Origin: Nocardia ninae NBRC 108245 | Lineage (GTDB): Bacteria > Actinomycetota > Actinomycetes > Mycobacteriales > Mycobacteriaceae | NCBI RefSeq assembly: GCF_007990755.1 | Contig: NZ_BJXA01000003.1 | Span: 236,639 to 300,638 of the forward strand | Reading direction: 5' to 3' | Length of the DNA: 64,000 nucleotides | In this document: in pieces, positions 50,325 to 59,813 of the stretch | How the letters are laid out: every line of letters begins with the position of its first letter | Position numbering within the stretch: the first letter of the stretch is position 1 | Made by a program: the position numbers and the translations under genes | The notes under the pieces: model-generated | The model's database searches: none | What the model was told of the DNA's origin: nothing | The model's input: the letters and a program-made list of their open reading frames with translations, nothing else

Positions 50325-51887
50325 TCAGTTCACGTAGGACAGGACGCTCATCATTCCGGCCTCGCCGTGGTAGACGTTGTGGCAGTGCACCATCCATTGC
50401 CCGGGATTGTCGGTGTCGAAGTCGACCTCAACAGTTTGGTTCGGCAGAACGATGGAGGTGTCCTTGCGTGGTCCTGTGCCAGCGGCGGTAACCACCTGGA
50501 AAGTGTGGCCGTGCAGATGCATAGGGTGGAACATCATCGTCTTGTTGATGAACCGCAACCGAACTCGTTGCCCCTCGCTCACATCCAGCGGCGAGTGATC
50601 GGGGAACTCCTTACCGTTGATCGTCCAGATGTACTTCTTTTCATCCGAGCCGAGCGTCACGTCGAGTGTCTTGTTCGGCTTGCGGTTGGGCAGCCGTACC
50701 GCTTCGATGCCGACGAGACGGGCGGCGGTGATCGGGGGACCTGACAGCTCCGCCGGACGCACATTGGCTGGGGGCGGGGCGCCACCGCCGGTGCGGATCA
50801 GCGCGAAGGCCTGACCGGCCTTACCCTCGGCCGCAGCAACCAGCGGGAAGACACCGTCGGCCAACTCGATGATCGCGTCGTAGCGCTCACCCATGCTGAT
50901 CAGCAGGCTCGAGGCGGTAATCGGCTGCACCGGAAAGCCGTCACTGTGGGTGATCTTCAGTGGGTGAGCACCGACCGCCACGCGGAAGGCGGTATCGGCG
51001 GCCGCATTGATAATTCGCAACCGCATACGCTGCCTGGGGCGGCCGGTGAAGGTCACGGGATCGCTGCCGAGGCGTCCGTTGATCAGGTAGTACGGGTATG
51101 TCACGTCCCCGGCATCAGAGCCCAACGGCGCGTTGGGGTCAGTGGGCATCGCCATTGTCGATGAGCCACCCATGTTCATCCCACCGTGATCCATCCCGCC
51201 TGATCCACCCATGTCCATTCCCGCCATGCCTTTGTCGCGCAGTTGTCGCAGTTCGGCGTCCGGGTCACGGCCGTGCACACCATCAAGCCAATCATCAAGA
51301 ACCACAACGGCTTCCAGGTCGTAATCGGCGCCGTCGGCGGGATCTTCGATGATCAATGGCGCGTACAGGCCGCGGTCGAGCTGAACTCCGACGTGTGGAT
51401 GGAAGAAGTAAGTTCCTGGGTCGGGGACAGTGAATTCGTAGCGGAACGTACTGCCCGGGGCGACCGCGGGCTGGGTGAGGTCAGGTGCGCCGTCCATGTC
51501 ATTGCGCATCGCGATGCCGTGCCAGTGAATTGTCGACGGTGCGGGCAATGCGTTGATGAGTTCTGCGCGCAGCACCTCGCCACGGGCAAGCCGGATCTCT
51601 TGCCCGGGCAACTTGCCGCCATAGGTCCAGGTCGATACCTGCACACCGCCGAGGTCAACAGTGGCGGGTTCGGCGCGCAGACTCACGTCCCGAATCGCTG
51701 CTGTGGCCGATCTGCGTTTGTTTTCGGCGACACCGACGGCCTCGGCATCTGGCCCGACGAGGGTGCGCGAGCCCGGTACGCCGTTCGAGCAGGCGGCAAG
51801 GGCGGCGGCCGCAGTGGCACCGGCTCCGAGGGCGAGGAATCCGCGCCGTGTCAGTGGTGTGATGCGCGGGAATTGGCTGGAGGACAT
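50325..51887 (-). CDS. mmcO: Multicopper oxidase, MmcO-type lipoprotein
   Basis: A 520-residue three-domain oxidase. The N terminus combines a twin-arginine signal (TRRGFLALGAGATAAAALAA) with a lipobox Cys (LAACSNG), so it is exported folded and lipid-anchored. Copper ligands are visible as HWHG, YFFHPHVG, HPMHLHGHTFQ and the type 1 site VHCHNVYHGEAGMMS. A Met-rich loop (GMAGMDMGGSGGMDHGGMNM) lies in the middle, as in CueO-type cuprous oxidases. It should oxidise toxic Cu(I) outside the membrane. ATG 51887 follows GGGAGAAACG. It is followed on the other strand by the end of nuoN. Confidence 0.93.
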   Translation of the reverse strand: MSSSQFPRITPLTRRGFLALGAGATAAAALAACSNGVPGSRTLVGPDAEAVGVAENKRRSATAAIRDVSLRAEPATVDLGGVQVSTWTYGGKLPGQEIRLARGEVLRAELINALPAPSTIHWHGIAMRNDMDGAPDLTQPAVAPGSTFRYEFTVPDPGTYFFHPHVGVQLDRGLYAPLIIEDPADGADYDLEAVVVLDDWLDGVHGRDPDAELRQLRDKGMAGMDMGGSGGMDHGGMNMGGSSTMAMPTDPNAPLGSDAGDVTYPYYLINGRLGSDPVTFTGRPRQRMRLRIINAAADTAFRVAVGAHPLKITHSDGFPVQPITASSLLISMGERYDAIIELADGVFPLVAAAEGKAGQAFALIRTGGGAPPPANVRPAELSGPPITAARLVGIEAVRLPNRKPNKTLDVTLGSDEKKYIWTINGKEFPDHSPLDVSEGQRVRLRFINKTMMFHPMHLHGHTFQVVTAAGTGPRKDTSIVLPNQTVEVDFDTDNPGQWMVHCHNVYHGEAGMMSVLSYVN

Positions 51888-52085
51888 CGTTTCTCCCTGA
51901 TTGGTCATGATCGGGGTCGCCACCGCGTCGACGGCGAATCAGCGGACATCCCGTGCCTCGCGCGGCAAAGATTGCGTGCTGCGTTGCACCGGGATGGATG
52001 AAGTAGCCCGGAGGCGATGGGATGCTCGGGCTACATGCGAAAGCGCGCCCCTGGTGGTATGCGACTGCGGGCGCGGTTCGACCTG

Positions 52086-52490
52086 TCAGATCCGCAGAAC
52101 CGATAGTTCAGCCAGGGATAGCACGGTCCAGGACGGCGGGCGTTCGTCGCGCACGCGCCACAGTCGGGCGGTCGTCGGATGGCTGTCACCGTGGTCGATG
52201 CCTGCCCCGCGGAGCAGGACGAGTCCGATCGCGAAAGCCGCCGCCGACAGGATGAACACGCACGCATGCACCGCGCCGTGTGCGACCGGGTGGTGGCCGG
52301 CCCCGGCAGCGTCTTCAACGCGGTCCGCCGTTGTGGCCATCATCCCGTTGTGATCGGGCACGGCATGGACCGTGAGGGGCTGGGCGGCGAAGACGCCCGC
52401 ATGCATAGCGGCGATACCGACGAGCAGCACAAGCACACCGACCAGCCGGACTGGTCCGGATACCCGGCGCGCGACGCCTTGATCGACCAC
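52086..52490 (-). CDS. DUF6153-like small membrane protein, head of mmcO operon
   Basis: A 134-residue protein with an N-terminal helix (RLVGVLVLLVGIAAMHAGVF), a His-containing loop (GAGHHPVAHGAVHACV), a second helix and the end LSLAELSVLRI. It resembles the protein at 33320. A CsoR-type operator lies 12 bases before the GTG, so the transcript may be leaderless. The mmcO gene follows 198 bases downstream on the same strand. Confidence 0.65.
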   Translation of the reverse strand: MVDQGVARRVSGPVRLVGVLVLLVGIAAMHAGVFAAQPLTVHAVPDHNGMMATTADRVEDAAGAGHHPVAHGAVHACVFILSAAAFAIGLVLLRGAGIDHGDSHPTTARLWRVRDERPPSWTVLSLAELSVLRI

Positions 52491-52501
52491 TCCGCCATCC
52501 T

Positions 52502-52517
52502 AACCCCCCTGGGGTAT
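52502..52517 (-). promoter_or_regulatory. CsoR/RicR-type operator, copy 2 (DUF6153-mmcO)
   Basis: On the minus strand ATACCC-CAGG-GGGGTT. It matches the sites before the copZ genes at 57282 and 59814 and stands where the promoter of the leftward operon must lie. Confidence 0.65.
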
Positions 52518-52746
52518 TTCGCGCAGGTGTCGCACCCTCCCCCGAACGGCTGCGCCAAGGGGATGAGTACCCGCACCCGCTTTGGGTATCTCGCCCAGTA
52601 GCCGACGTTGCACCATGCTCAACCTCCTTGGCAGCTCCGACGATCAGCGGCCGAGCAGGGCCGCGACCGTGCACGTTCGCTCGATTTGCGTCGCAACTGT
52701 CCCTGAAAGACAGAGCTGGATCCGCCTGAAATACAAGGAGTTCACT

Positions 52747-53379
52747 ATGTATAAACGTTCCAGGACAATGAAGTTGGGGTTCACCGCGTTCGCCGTGGCA
52801 GTGGTTGCCCTGGCTGGATGCGGTAACGACGACGAGCCGGCCGAGATGCCCGCCATGACCTCCGGCACCACGATGCCCGGGATGCCGCACGAGAGCGCGG
52901 TCCCCGGCAATGCATCGCGTAGCGACTTCAACGATGCCGACGTCACCTTCTTGCAGATGATGTATCCGCATCATGCGCAAGCGGTGGAGATGGCCGACTT
53001 GGTGCCATCGCGCTCCCAAGACCAGCGGGTGCTCGATCTTGCCGCAGCCATCAAGCAGGCACAGGGGCCAGAAATGGAACAGATCAGCACGCTGCTGCAG
53101 CAGTTCGGCAAGCCCGCGCCGTCGGCCGACACCATGGGGCACGACATGGAGGGAATGATGTCGCAACAACAGATGTCGGAGTTGAAGGCGATGTCCGGGC
53201 CGGAGTTCGACCGGATGTGGCTCACCATGATGATCGAGCACCATTCCGGCGCTATCGACATGGCCAAGAAGGAGCAGAATACCGGCACCAATGCCGACGC
53301 CAAGAAGATCGCCGACGCCGTGGTGTCATCGCAACAGAGTGAGATCGATCGGATGAAGGGCATTCTCGGACAGAACTGA
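52747..53379 (+). CDS. DUF305 family lipoprotein
   Basis: A 210-residue lipoprotein with signal FTAFAVAVVALAGCGNDDEP and lipobox LAGC. Two DUF305 motifs are clear: MMYPHHAQAVEMADLVPSRS and MMIEHHSGAIDMAKKEQ. Met pairs abound (MPAMTSGTTMPGMPHE, MEGMMSQQQM). It probably binds copper at the cell surface. ATG 52747 has AAGGAG upstream. It lies between the mmcO operon and the lpqS operon. Confidence 0.87.
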   Translation: MYKRSRTMKLGFTAFAVAVVALAGCGNDDEPAEMPAMTSGTTMPGMPHESAVPGNASRSDFNDADVTFLQMMYPHHAQAVEMADLVPSRSQDQRVLDLAAAIKQAQGPEMEQISTLLQQFGKPAPSADTMGHDMEGMMSQQQMSELKAMSGPEFDRMWLTMMIEHHSGAIDMAKKEQNTGTNADAKKIADAVVSSQQSEIDRMKGILGQN

Positions 53380-53892
53380 TCGATCCGGTGCCCAGTTGAC
53401 TGAGCATCTGCGCGCTCGAGCAGCGCGTCACCTTCTCGTTAGTTGCTTTGCTAGCAGTGCGCTGGCTTCGCCGCCTGTATCTCATCTATACGCAAAAGAG
53501 AGTTTAGATCACGATCGTGTAACGTACTGTCGGAAGTGTGCACGTTCCCCTTGCAGGACAGCCCAAGGCTGGCGATCGAGGGTTCGGTCACATATCCTCG
53601 GCCTCGTACGTAGCCGGATAGTAGGTTGATCATTGTCGCGATGTCGACGGCACGGCCATGAAGTCTGCACGATCTAGCGCAAAGAATGCTGTGACACAAC
53701 GAGTTTCGTGGTAGGAGGTCATCGGTGATGATCGGGTGGAACGTCACCATCTCGTACGACGATGCCCCTCGCGGCCCTAAGTGCCCGCTGTCGTGCCTGG
53801 GTTCATCCCGTCAGGCCAGTTCTGGAGGGCGGAGCTGGTATGACCTCCGCTGATAGGTTCTGTTACAAATCTGTTGCTACAGTGGGTTCACT
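53380..53892. other. Noncoding stretch before lpqS copy 2
   Basis: No gene recognised in 513 bases; open frames lack protein-like features. A half-match to the BlaI-type site (TACGT, seven bases, TAGTA) lies at 53607-53623. The lpqS promoter should lie near the right end but I see no ATACCC site there. Confidence 0.4.
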
Positions 53893-54315
53893 GTGAGGCT
53901 TGTCGGTCGATTGCGACACGGTGTCTCGGCGCTCGCACTACTTGCGGTAGTGCTCCTGGTCGCGCCGATGGTGCACTGTGCGCCGACCGAATCCGATGGA
54001 CATTCCCATGCCGGGGTTCCCTTGGCCGCCTCAATCGCGTCAACTCTGACAGAGTCCCATCACTCCGCGGTGGGCGATGGTGGAGAGCACGGCGCTCCGC
54101 ACACGAAGCACTGCCTTCTCAAGTCCGCCTTCGAGGGGTTCAGCGGGAACCTCCCGGCCCCGCCTCTGCTGCTGCTGTGGGTCATGGCCGTGGCCACCCT
54201 CGTGACGATGGTCCTGCTCGTTGTGGCCGGTGGCGTGCGCGGGCCGCCGGTGGCGGCTATTCGCGCCGTCAGCGGCCGAGCTCTGTTGACGCGCTTCTGT
54301 ATCGCCCGACGCTGA
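53893..54315 (+). CDS. lpqS: LpqS-like small exported protein, copy 2
   Basis: A 140-residue protein with N-terminal hydrophobic segment (LALLAVVLLVAPMVHCAPTE), His-rich stretch (SHHSAVGDGGEHGAPHTKHC), a membrane helix and the end GRALLTRFCIARR. The end matches the LpqS signature and copy 1 at 16663. The Cys after the hydrophobic stretch is not in a canonical lipobox. GTG 53893 is the best start. Confidence 0.68.
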   Translation: MRLVGRLRHGVSALALLAVVLLVAPMVHCAPTESDGHSHAGVPLAASIASTLTESHHSAVGDGGEHGAPHTKHCLLKSAFEGFSGNLPAPPLLLLWVMAVATLVTMVLLVVAGGVRGPPVAAIRAVSGRALLTRFCIARR

Positions 54316-54423
54316 TCGGTCAGCGCCACGCCGACGTTTGTCCATGTCGGCCGGTGACCGCTGCCTGCTAGACGTCTTCCGCCCGGATAGGGCGGCTTGC
54401 GATACAGAAAGTGACAGTCAGTC

Positions 54424-55548
54424 ATGGACAAAGTTGTGCTCGATAAGCTCGAGGTCCCCGCGGCGCTGGTGACCGCGCCGGCAGCGGCCCGGCAACCGCA
54501 CGCGCTCGTCGGGAACACTCCGGTGCTGTGGATCGGCGCTCCGCTGGCACCTACCAGCCGGGGATTTTGGGCCAAGCTCGAGGGATTCAACCCCGGCGGC
54601 ATGAAGGATCGCCCCGCACTGCACATGGTGCGGTGTGCCGAGCAGCGCGGAGATCTCCTGCCAGGGGCCAGGATCGTCGAATCCACCAGTGGCACCCTCG
54701 GTCTGGGATTGGCGCTGGCGGGTCTGGCCTACGGACACCCGGTCACGCTGGTGACCGATCCGGGGCTGGAACCCATCGTGGCGCGCATGCTCAGCGCCTA
54801 CGGCGCCGGCGTGGAGCTGGTGGCGGAGCCACACGCGGCAGGCGGGTGGCAGCAGGCCCGCCGGGATCGGGTGGCCGAACTGCTCGATCGCGAACCCGAC
54901 GCCTGGTGCCCGGATCAATACAACAATCCTGACAACGTCGATGGATACGAATCCCTGGCTTTGGAACTGGTCGATCAACTGGGCACCGTGGACGTGTTGG
55001 TCTGCGCTGCAGGCACCGGCGGCCACTCCGCGGGTGTGGCACGTGTGTTGCGCAGGTTCAACCCGGACCTGAAGTTGATCGGTGTGGATACGGTGTCGTC
55101 CACCATCTTCGGCCAACCTGCCGGGCCGCGGCTGATGCGCGGGCTGGGCTCGAGCATTTATCCGCGCAACGTCGACTACGCCGCGTTCAACGAAATCCAT
55201 TGGGTCGCACCGTCGGAGGCTGTGTGGGCGTGTCGAGCGCTGGCCGCGACCTATCACGCGACCGGTGGCTGGAGTGTGGGCGCTGTCGCCTTGGTAGCGG
55301 GCTGGGCCGCACGCAGCCACGAGGCAGGCACCCGGATCGCGGCGGTGTTCCCCGATGGTCCCGAGCGCTATTTCGACACGATCTACAACGACACCTACTG
55401 CCAGGAACACGGGTTGCTCGACGCCGATCCACCCATCGAACCGGACACCATCGCCCACCCGGCCGAGTGCACGGTGCGATCCTGGACCCGCTGCACCACC
55501 GTCCTCGACCCGAGAGACATCGATCGAGAACGGGAGCAGACGCCATGA
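54424..55548 (+). CDS. cysK2: CysK2-type PLP-dependent sulfur amino-acid synthase, copy 2
   Basis: A 374-residue PLP enzyme with catalytic Lys61 in [27 protein letters not shown] and [20 protein letters not shown]. It is closely similar to copy 1 (17175) over its whole length, including [13 protein letters not shown]. Its stop overlaps the MFS start as ATGA. The presence of two nearly equal copies suggests duplication or acquisition of a second operon. Confidence 0.88.
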   Translation: MDKVVLDKLEVPAALVTAPAAARQPHALVGNTPVLWIGAPLAPTSRGFWAKLEGFNPGGMKDRPALHMVRCAEQRGDLLPGARIVESTSGTLGLGLALAGLAYGHPVTLVTDPGLEPIVARMLSAYGAGVELVAEPHAAGGWQQARRDRVAELLDREPDAWCPDQYNNPDNVDGYESLALELVDQLGTVDVLVCAAGTGGHSAGVARVLRRFNPDLKLIGVDTVSSTIFGQPAGPRLMRGLGSSIYPRNVDYAAFNEIHWVAPSEAVWACRALAATYHATGGWSVGAVALVAGWAARSHEAGTRIAAVFPDGPERYFDTIYNDTYCQEHGLLDADPPIEPDTIAHPAECTVRSWTRCTTVLDPRDIDREREQTP

Positions 55549-57020
55549 CCGCTTTCGCGAAGTTCCGCAGCTTCGACCTGGCGGCCCGGCTGCTGATGAT
55601 CAACCAGTTCGGCATCAACCTCGGCTTCTACATGCTGATGCCTTACCTGGCCGGATACCTCGCCGGCCCACTGGGTTTGGCCGCGTGGGCGGTCGGTCTG
55701 GTGCTGGGCGTACGGAACTTCTCCCAGCAGGGGATGTTCCTCATCGGTGGCACCCTGGCCGATAGGCTCGGCTACAAGCCACTGATCGTGGCGGGATGCC
55801 TGCTACGCACCGGCGGATTCGTGCTTCTCGTATTCGCCACCTCGCTGCCGGGCCTGCTGATCGCCTCGGCCGCAACGGGATTCGCCGGGGCGCTGTTCAA
55901 CCCGGCGGTACGTGCCTATCTGGCCGCCGACGCGGGCGAGCGCCGCGTGGAGGCGTTCGCGGTGTTCAACATCTTCTATCAGGCAGGCATCCTGGCTGGG
56001 CCCCTGGTCGGGCTGGCCTTGATGGTGTTGGACTTTCGGGTAACCGCGGGTGCGGCGGCGGTGGTATTCGCGGTGTTGACGGTGGCGCAGCTGTTCGCGC
56101 TGCCGCCGCGCCGTGCCGCGGAACCGGCGGAGCCCACCTCGGTGCTCGAGGACTGGCGCATGGTGGTTTCCAACCGCCGCTTCGTTGCGTTCGCGGTGGC
56201 GATGATCGGCTCCTACGTCCTGTCGTTCCAGGTGTACCTCGCGCTGCCGTTGCAGGCGGAATACGTCGCGGGTGCGCGAGCGCAGCCAGTCACCTCGGCG
56301 CTGTTTGTCATCTCAGGTGTCGTTGCGGTGGCTGGTCAGCTGCGCATCACCGCATGGTTCCGGGCTCGGTGGGGGACCGGACGCAGTCTGGTCGTCGGGA
56401 TGGGGCTGCTGGCGGTGTCGTTCCTGCCACTGGTGATCGTGTCAGGGCCGCAGCGGTTCGGGCCGGGTGCCGCGGTCGCGGCGCTCATGCTGGCCGCCGC
56501 GCTCCTGGCGATCGGCACAGCGGCGGTATTTCCGTTCGAGATGGATACCGTCGTATCCCTCGCCGACGGGAGGCTGGTGGCCACCCACTACGGGTTCTAC
56601 AACACCGTGGTCGGTGTCGGAATCCTTGTCGGCAACCTGGCTACCGGCGCGGTCGTCGGCGCCGCCCGCGCGGCCGAAGTCGATTGGGCGGTGTGGGTCG
56701 GTCTCATGGTCATCGGGGTGGCGGCGGCTTTGGCACTGCACCGGCTCGATCGTGCGTCGGACGCAAGGCCGACCTCCGAGCGGGTGTTGGAAAAAGTGTC
56801 GAACGGCGGTCGCCACCGCCTGCCAGAGACTGGGACTGGGACTGGACGGCACCGTATGCCTTCGCAGGGCGCATACGCCAATCGGTCGACGCGCGAGGAG
56901 ACCACTGGGTGGCATCGCATGAGCGCGACGGAGCAGACGGCGCCGCTCGAGCGGATTCAAGTATCGGGTGGAGAGCCCCGAAGGCTGCCGCCCGCGCAAG
57001 CCTGGCCGCGCCGACGGTAG
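55545..57020 (+). CDS. MFS transporter of the lpqS-cysK2 operon, copy 2, with long tail
   Basis: A 491-residue major facilitator: [60 protein letters not shown]. The transporter fold ends near residue 405, where copy 1 also ends; the last 80 residues (from [14 protein letters not shown]) are Arg/Thr-rich and unlike any transporter. This suggests that the original stop was lost and downstream noncoding sequence is read. Confidence 0.85.
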   Translation: MTAFAKFRSFDLAARLLMINQFGINLGFYMLMPYLAGYLAGPLGLAAWAVGLVLGVRNFSQQGMFLIGGTLADRLGYKPLIVAGCLLRTGGFVLLVFATSLPGLLIASAATGFAGALFNPAVRAYLAADAGERRVEAFAVFNIFYQAGILAGPLVGLALMVLDFRVTAGAAAVVFAVLTVAQLFALPPRRAAEPAEPTSVLEDWRMVVSNRRFVAFAVAMIGSYVLSFQVYLALPLQAEYVAGARAQPVTSALFVISGVVAVAGQLRITAWFRARWGTGRSLVVGMGLLAVSFLPLVIVSGPQRFGPGAAVAALMLAAALLAIGTAAVFPFEMDTVVSLADGRLVATHYGFYNTVVGVGILVGNLATGAVVGAARAAEVDWAVWVGLMVIGVAAALALHRLDRASDARPTSERVLEKVSNGGRHRLPETGTGTGRHRMPSQGAYANRSTREETTGWHRMSATEQTAPLERIQVSGGEPRRLPPAQAWPRRR

Positions 57021-57281
57021 CCGGGCTCTGCGAGATGCAGGCGACGAGACGAGCAGGCCTGACGGTGCGAACGAGAGTCCACGGCGTAGCGCGGCGGGAG
57101 GTCTACCGCGCAACTCGACTTCCTAGCTCCAGTCGAGGACTGGGTAACCAGTCCGAACTGAGGTACTGGCTCTCGACCCCCTTCCGCCGCAATGGGTTTA
57201 GTTTCGGCGGGAGCCGCCCACGGACCGAGCCAGATGGCCCAATCCCTCAGCCGCTAGAAGAGGCCGTCAGCCCTCGCCTCG
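57021..57281. other. Noncoding stretch after MFS copy 2
   Basis: No gene, RNA or repeat is recognised. The region leads to the copper-operator and copZ at 57282-57557. Confidence 0.4.
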
Positions 57282-57297
57282 ATACCGTAGGGGGGTA
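57282..57297 (+). promoter_or_regulatory. CsoR/RicR-type operator, copy 3 (copZ copy 2)
   Basis: ATACCG-TAGG-GGGGTA, 53 bases before the copZ gene. The central TAGGGGGGTA is identical to the site at 59814. Confidence 0.6.
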
Positions 57298-57350
57298 GAG
57301 TAATTATTCGAAGGGCGCCAACGTCTGGTTGTCCAGGAAGGAGAGTGGCC

Positions 57351-57557
57351 ATGAGTACCACGACTGCGACGGTGACCGGAATGACCTGCAGCTGCTGCGT
57401 TAATTCGGTTAGCAAGGAAGTCGGCAAGATTCCCGGAGTCACCGGCGTGGACGTCGACCTGGCCACTGGACTGGTCACCGTTGACAGCGCGGGATCGGTC
57501 GAGCGTGACGCCCTAGCTGCGGCAATCGGCAAGGCTGGGTACGAACTCGCGGACTGA
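57351..57557 (+). CDS. copZ: CopZ copper chaperone, copy 2, with CSCC site
   Basis: A 68-residue HMA protein: TATVTGMTCSCCVNSVSKEV. The metal loop has three cysteines (CSCC) instead of the usual CxxC with a small residue, which could alter binding. ATG 57351 has GGAAGGAGAG upstream. No ATPase gene follows directly, so this copy stands alone. Confidence 0.88.
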   Translation: MSTTTATVTGMTCSCCVNSVSKEVGKIPGVTGVDVDLATGLVTVDSAGSVERDALAAAIGKAGYELAD

Positions 57558-57913
57558 GGGGATCTCGCCACCTGCGGTGGGTGCTGACACTCGAAAACCA
57601 GATCGAGCGGGACGGCCACCTTCGGCTGCCCGCCCGGTGCAACGAAAGATCGAGGACGGCAACGCGAAACGCTGCGAACGGGACAGCACTCCGAGCTTTG
57701 GAAAGCGCGGCAGGACGGCAATGGCAGCAAGTCCGCTACCGAGCGGCCGTAGCGACGGTCAGCGGAGGTCGGCGGTTATGAGTCGGGCACATCTGGTTGC
57801 GCTCAACCCCAGCAAACTGGCCCTGAACTGGCGATGAGTCATCTGCGGGCAACGGCTTGATTCGATCCCGATCGACAGACTTAACTACAACCTTGCCCCT
57901 TAGAAGGAGTAAG
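57558..57913. other. Noncoding stretch after copZ copy 2
   Basis: Nothing recognised. A rightward frame at 57577-57837 is open but of low complexity and lacks protein-like features. Confidence 0.35.
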
Positions 57914-58009
57914 GTGCGTAAGGCCGAAGCATTAGATACAACGGAACCACTAGATGCATCGGCTGCGCGGGTCCGAGCCGCCGTGCATGGCAGCCCGAAC
58001 CCGTCCTAG
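57914..58009 (+). CDS. Possible 31-residue peptide
   Basis: GTG 57914 has GAAGGAGTAA just upstream and gives VRKAEALDTTEPLDASAARV to a stop at 58009. It is hydrophilic and matches nothing I know. The ribosome-binding site is the only support. Confidence 0.25.
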   Translation: MRKAEALDTTEPLDASAARVRAAVHGSPNPS

Positions 58010-58025
58010 CTGTGGCGCCTGTGTC

Positions 58026-58250
58026 CTAGTCCCACAAACTGCGGATCACGTTCAGCAGCCACGTCCCTAGCTCGGTGGGAGACCATCCCACCGAGCCAGC
58101 GGGATCATCTCCCACTTTCCTCGAGAGAGCGCGTACCGCCAGATCCACGATGGTCGCAGCGGCTCGCACCCATAGGATGGTCTTCAACAAGCGTCGGACT
58201 CCGCCACGGCGGCCTCGGTCACCGGGCGACTCTGGTTCCTCAGTCTTCAT
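58026..58250 (-). CDS. Doubtful 74-residue hypothetical protein
   Basis: An ATG at 58250 with GGAG upstream opens a frame with basic start (GDRGRRGGVRRLLKTILWV) and end LLNVIRSLWD. A strong hairpin (CTCGGTGGGA and its complement, 58071-58095) lies inside it, which argues for an RNA or terminator function rather than coding. No family recognised. Confidence 0.25.
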   Translation of the reverse strand: MKTEEPESPGDRGRRGGVRRLLKTILWVRAAATIVDLAVRALSRKVGDDPAGSVGWSPTELGTWLLNVIRSLWD

Positions 58251-58382
58251 TCGACTCCGATCTTCGATCCACCGCCGGACGCGGTGGCTTCAACCGACCT
58301 GCACAGCAGGGATCGGCTGAAGCCGCCGCGCGCAACAAGCGGACCTCAGGAGTCAGAGGACCTCGATCCAGACCGCCAGAGT

Positions 58383-58660
58383 CTACGCATGTTTCGTCGC
58401 TGTCGACACGGCAGAAGGATGGCTTTCACGTGAGGCATTAAAACCGACCGGGACCATGCCTGGATTGGCTTCGTCGTGTGCGTTGTCTACCGCCGGTCGT
58501 AGCTCCACGTGCGACCGGGTTGGGGGATACCGCTCGACCGGGACCAGCTTTGCACCTGCTCGCATGCGGGCCGTGTACAGGATTCCGTGCAGGTGGTCGA
58601 TCTCGTGATGTACGAGTTTGGTTGGGCAGTTGCGGCAGTCGGTGATCCGATTCTCTGGTA
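58383..58660 (-). pseudogene. C-terminal fragment of a peptide deformylase gene
   Basis: Read leftward, the frame contains CPTKLVHHEIDHLHGILYTA followed by RMRAGAKLVPVERY. HEIDH in this setting is the zinc motif of peptide deformylase, and the following basic segment is also typical. Motifs 1 and 2 are not found upstream, so only the C-terminal third remains. The residues after VERY (VELRPAVDNAHDEA) are unlike the family. Confidence 0.6.
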
Positions 58661-58761
58661 GGAGTGGTGGTTTCGACCACGATCGACAAGAGGCAAGCTC
58701 GCGGATACGTGATTAGCGCGCCTCGGAGAGTCGGTGACACGTGGTCTCCGATCCCGTAATC

Positions 58762-58778
58762 TACTAAAGGAGATAGTA
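58762..58778. promoter_or_regulatory. BlaI-type palindrome (upstream of cupredoxin)
   Basis: CTACTAAAGGAGATAGTAG at 58761-58779 is a perfect palindrome in its outer six bases, equivalent to TACTA-N7-TAGTA. It lies 37 bases before the cupredoxin ATG. Confidence 0.6.
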
Positions 58779-58815
58779 GTTAATTGGGATGCCTTCGGAT
58801 GTGAAGGAGTTCGCC

Positions 58816-59247
58816 ATGGGGTCTACGTGGAGTCGGTTGTTGCTGCGATTGCCCTTCGCGACACTCTTAATTGCTGTGGTTCTCGCAGCGACCGCATGCA
58901 GCTCCGGTGATAGTTCGCAGAGCGGCACCCCATCGGGTGATACCGAGATCTCGCAGACCGATCCGGGCGCGGCGCGTGTGGCAGTGCGGGAGACGGAATT
59001 CTCGATCGGCGTACCTGTTACCGAGCTGCAGCCAGGGGTCTACAAGTTTGCTGTCGAAAACGCCGGCGTCGTGAAGCACGATCTGGTCATCGACGGCCCT
59101 GGCGTGGAGTCGGCCCGCACCGACCGAATAGCAGGCGGCGCAACCGCGGAACTGACGGTGAACCTGCGGCCAGGTAAATACGAGCTGTGGTGCTCCGTCG
59201 GTAACCATCGCGACGCGGGCATGAGCGCGACCATCACGGTGCGTTGA
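58816..59247 (+). CDS. Cupredoxin lipoprotein
   Basis: A 143-residue lipoprotein with signal LPFATLLIAVVLAATACSSG and lipid-attachment Cys in ATAC. The cupredoxin domain has a type 1 copper site: His in VVKHDLVIDG and Cys-His-Met in LWCSVGNHRDAGMSATI. It would carry or buffer copper on the outer face. ATG 58816 has AAGGAG six bases upstream; an upstream ATG at 58789 lies before that site. The BlaI-type palindrome lies just upstream. Confidence 0.87.
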   Translation: MGSTWSRLLLRLPFATLLIAVVLAATACSSGDSSQSGTPSGDTEISQTDPGAARVAVRETEFSIGVPVTELQPGVYKFAVENAGVVKHDLVIDGPGVESARTDRIAGGATAELTVNLRPGKYELWCSVGNHRDAGMSATITVR

Positions 59248-59805
59248 GGTTCGTCGGTCGGTTTGTCTGCCCGTCGATGGACGGGTTTGCACGGGTGAGG
59301 GCGGGGCGTAAGACGCCAGCGGCGTGACAGTAATTAGGTCGGGGCGTCCTCGTCTGCGCTCGATCTCTCTGCGCGAGTTGACCATTCGGCGCCACGACGG
59401 ATTCGCGCTGATGGCCCGTGTAGACGAGGCGGATGAGCCCCGGCACCGGACGCTGCGCTCGGTCGTCGCACGGAGCTGGGAGCGGCTCGAAGCCGACGAT
59501 CGCACTATCGCCCAGCGGCTGACCGTCTTTCGCGGCGACATCGCCCTTTGGGCAACGCAGCGGTGGTGGCTCTCATGCCTCCTTAGGGGTTGTCCAAGCC
59601 GAGAAACGAGCACCTGTCGTTCTTCCCTGCCGGCGTTGATGTCTGCCTGTACGTCGGAACGCGTTCGCGGCCGTTGGATCGGTTGCCCCCAACGCCGCAG
59701 CGTTGCGGGAGTCCGCTTGCTGGCTTCGGCTTCGAATGTGATCGCCCAGCGTGATCGGGCGCGTTGCGGCGCCCGGTCAGCTCGGAAAGATTCGAATCGG
59801 ACGGG
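59248..59805. pseudogene. Mostly noncoding, with a probable regulator relic
   Basis: A rightward frame at about 59380-59560 reads DEADEPRHRTLRSVVARSWE and ERLEADDRTIAQRLTVFRGD, which resembles the segment between the ATPase and helical repeats of large LuxR/SARP-type regulators. Neither the ATPase nor the DNA-binding part is present. The rest shows nothing recognisable. Confidence 0.35.
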
Positions 59806-59813
59806 TTGACAAG

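Noticed and set aside
53607-53623. TACGT-N7-TAGTA as a BlaI-type site
   Set aside because: Two mismatches in one half-site and no gene start nearby.
53451-53750. Leftward 99-codon frame in the gap before lpqS copy 2
   Set aside because: No ribosome-binding site, no recognisable motif and unlikely codon usage.
59324-59809. 161-codon rightward frame as a full gene
   Set aside because: Only a short middle part resembles a regulator; the beginning and end are not protein-like, so it is listed as a relic instead.
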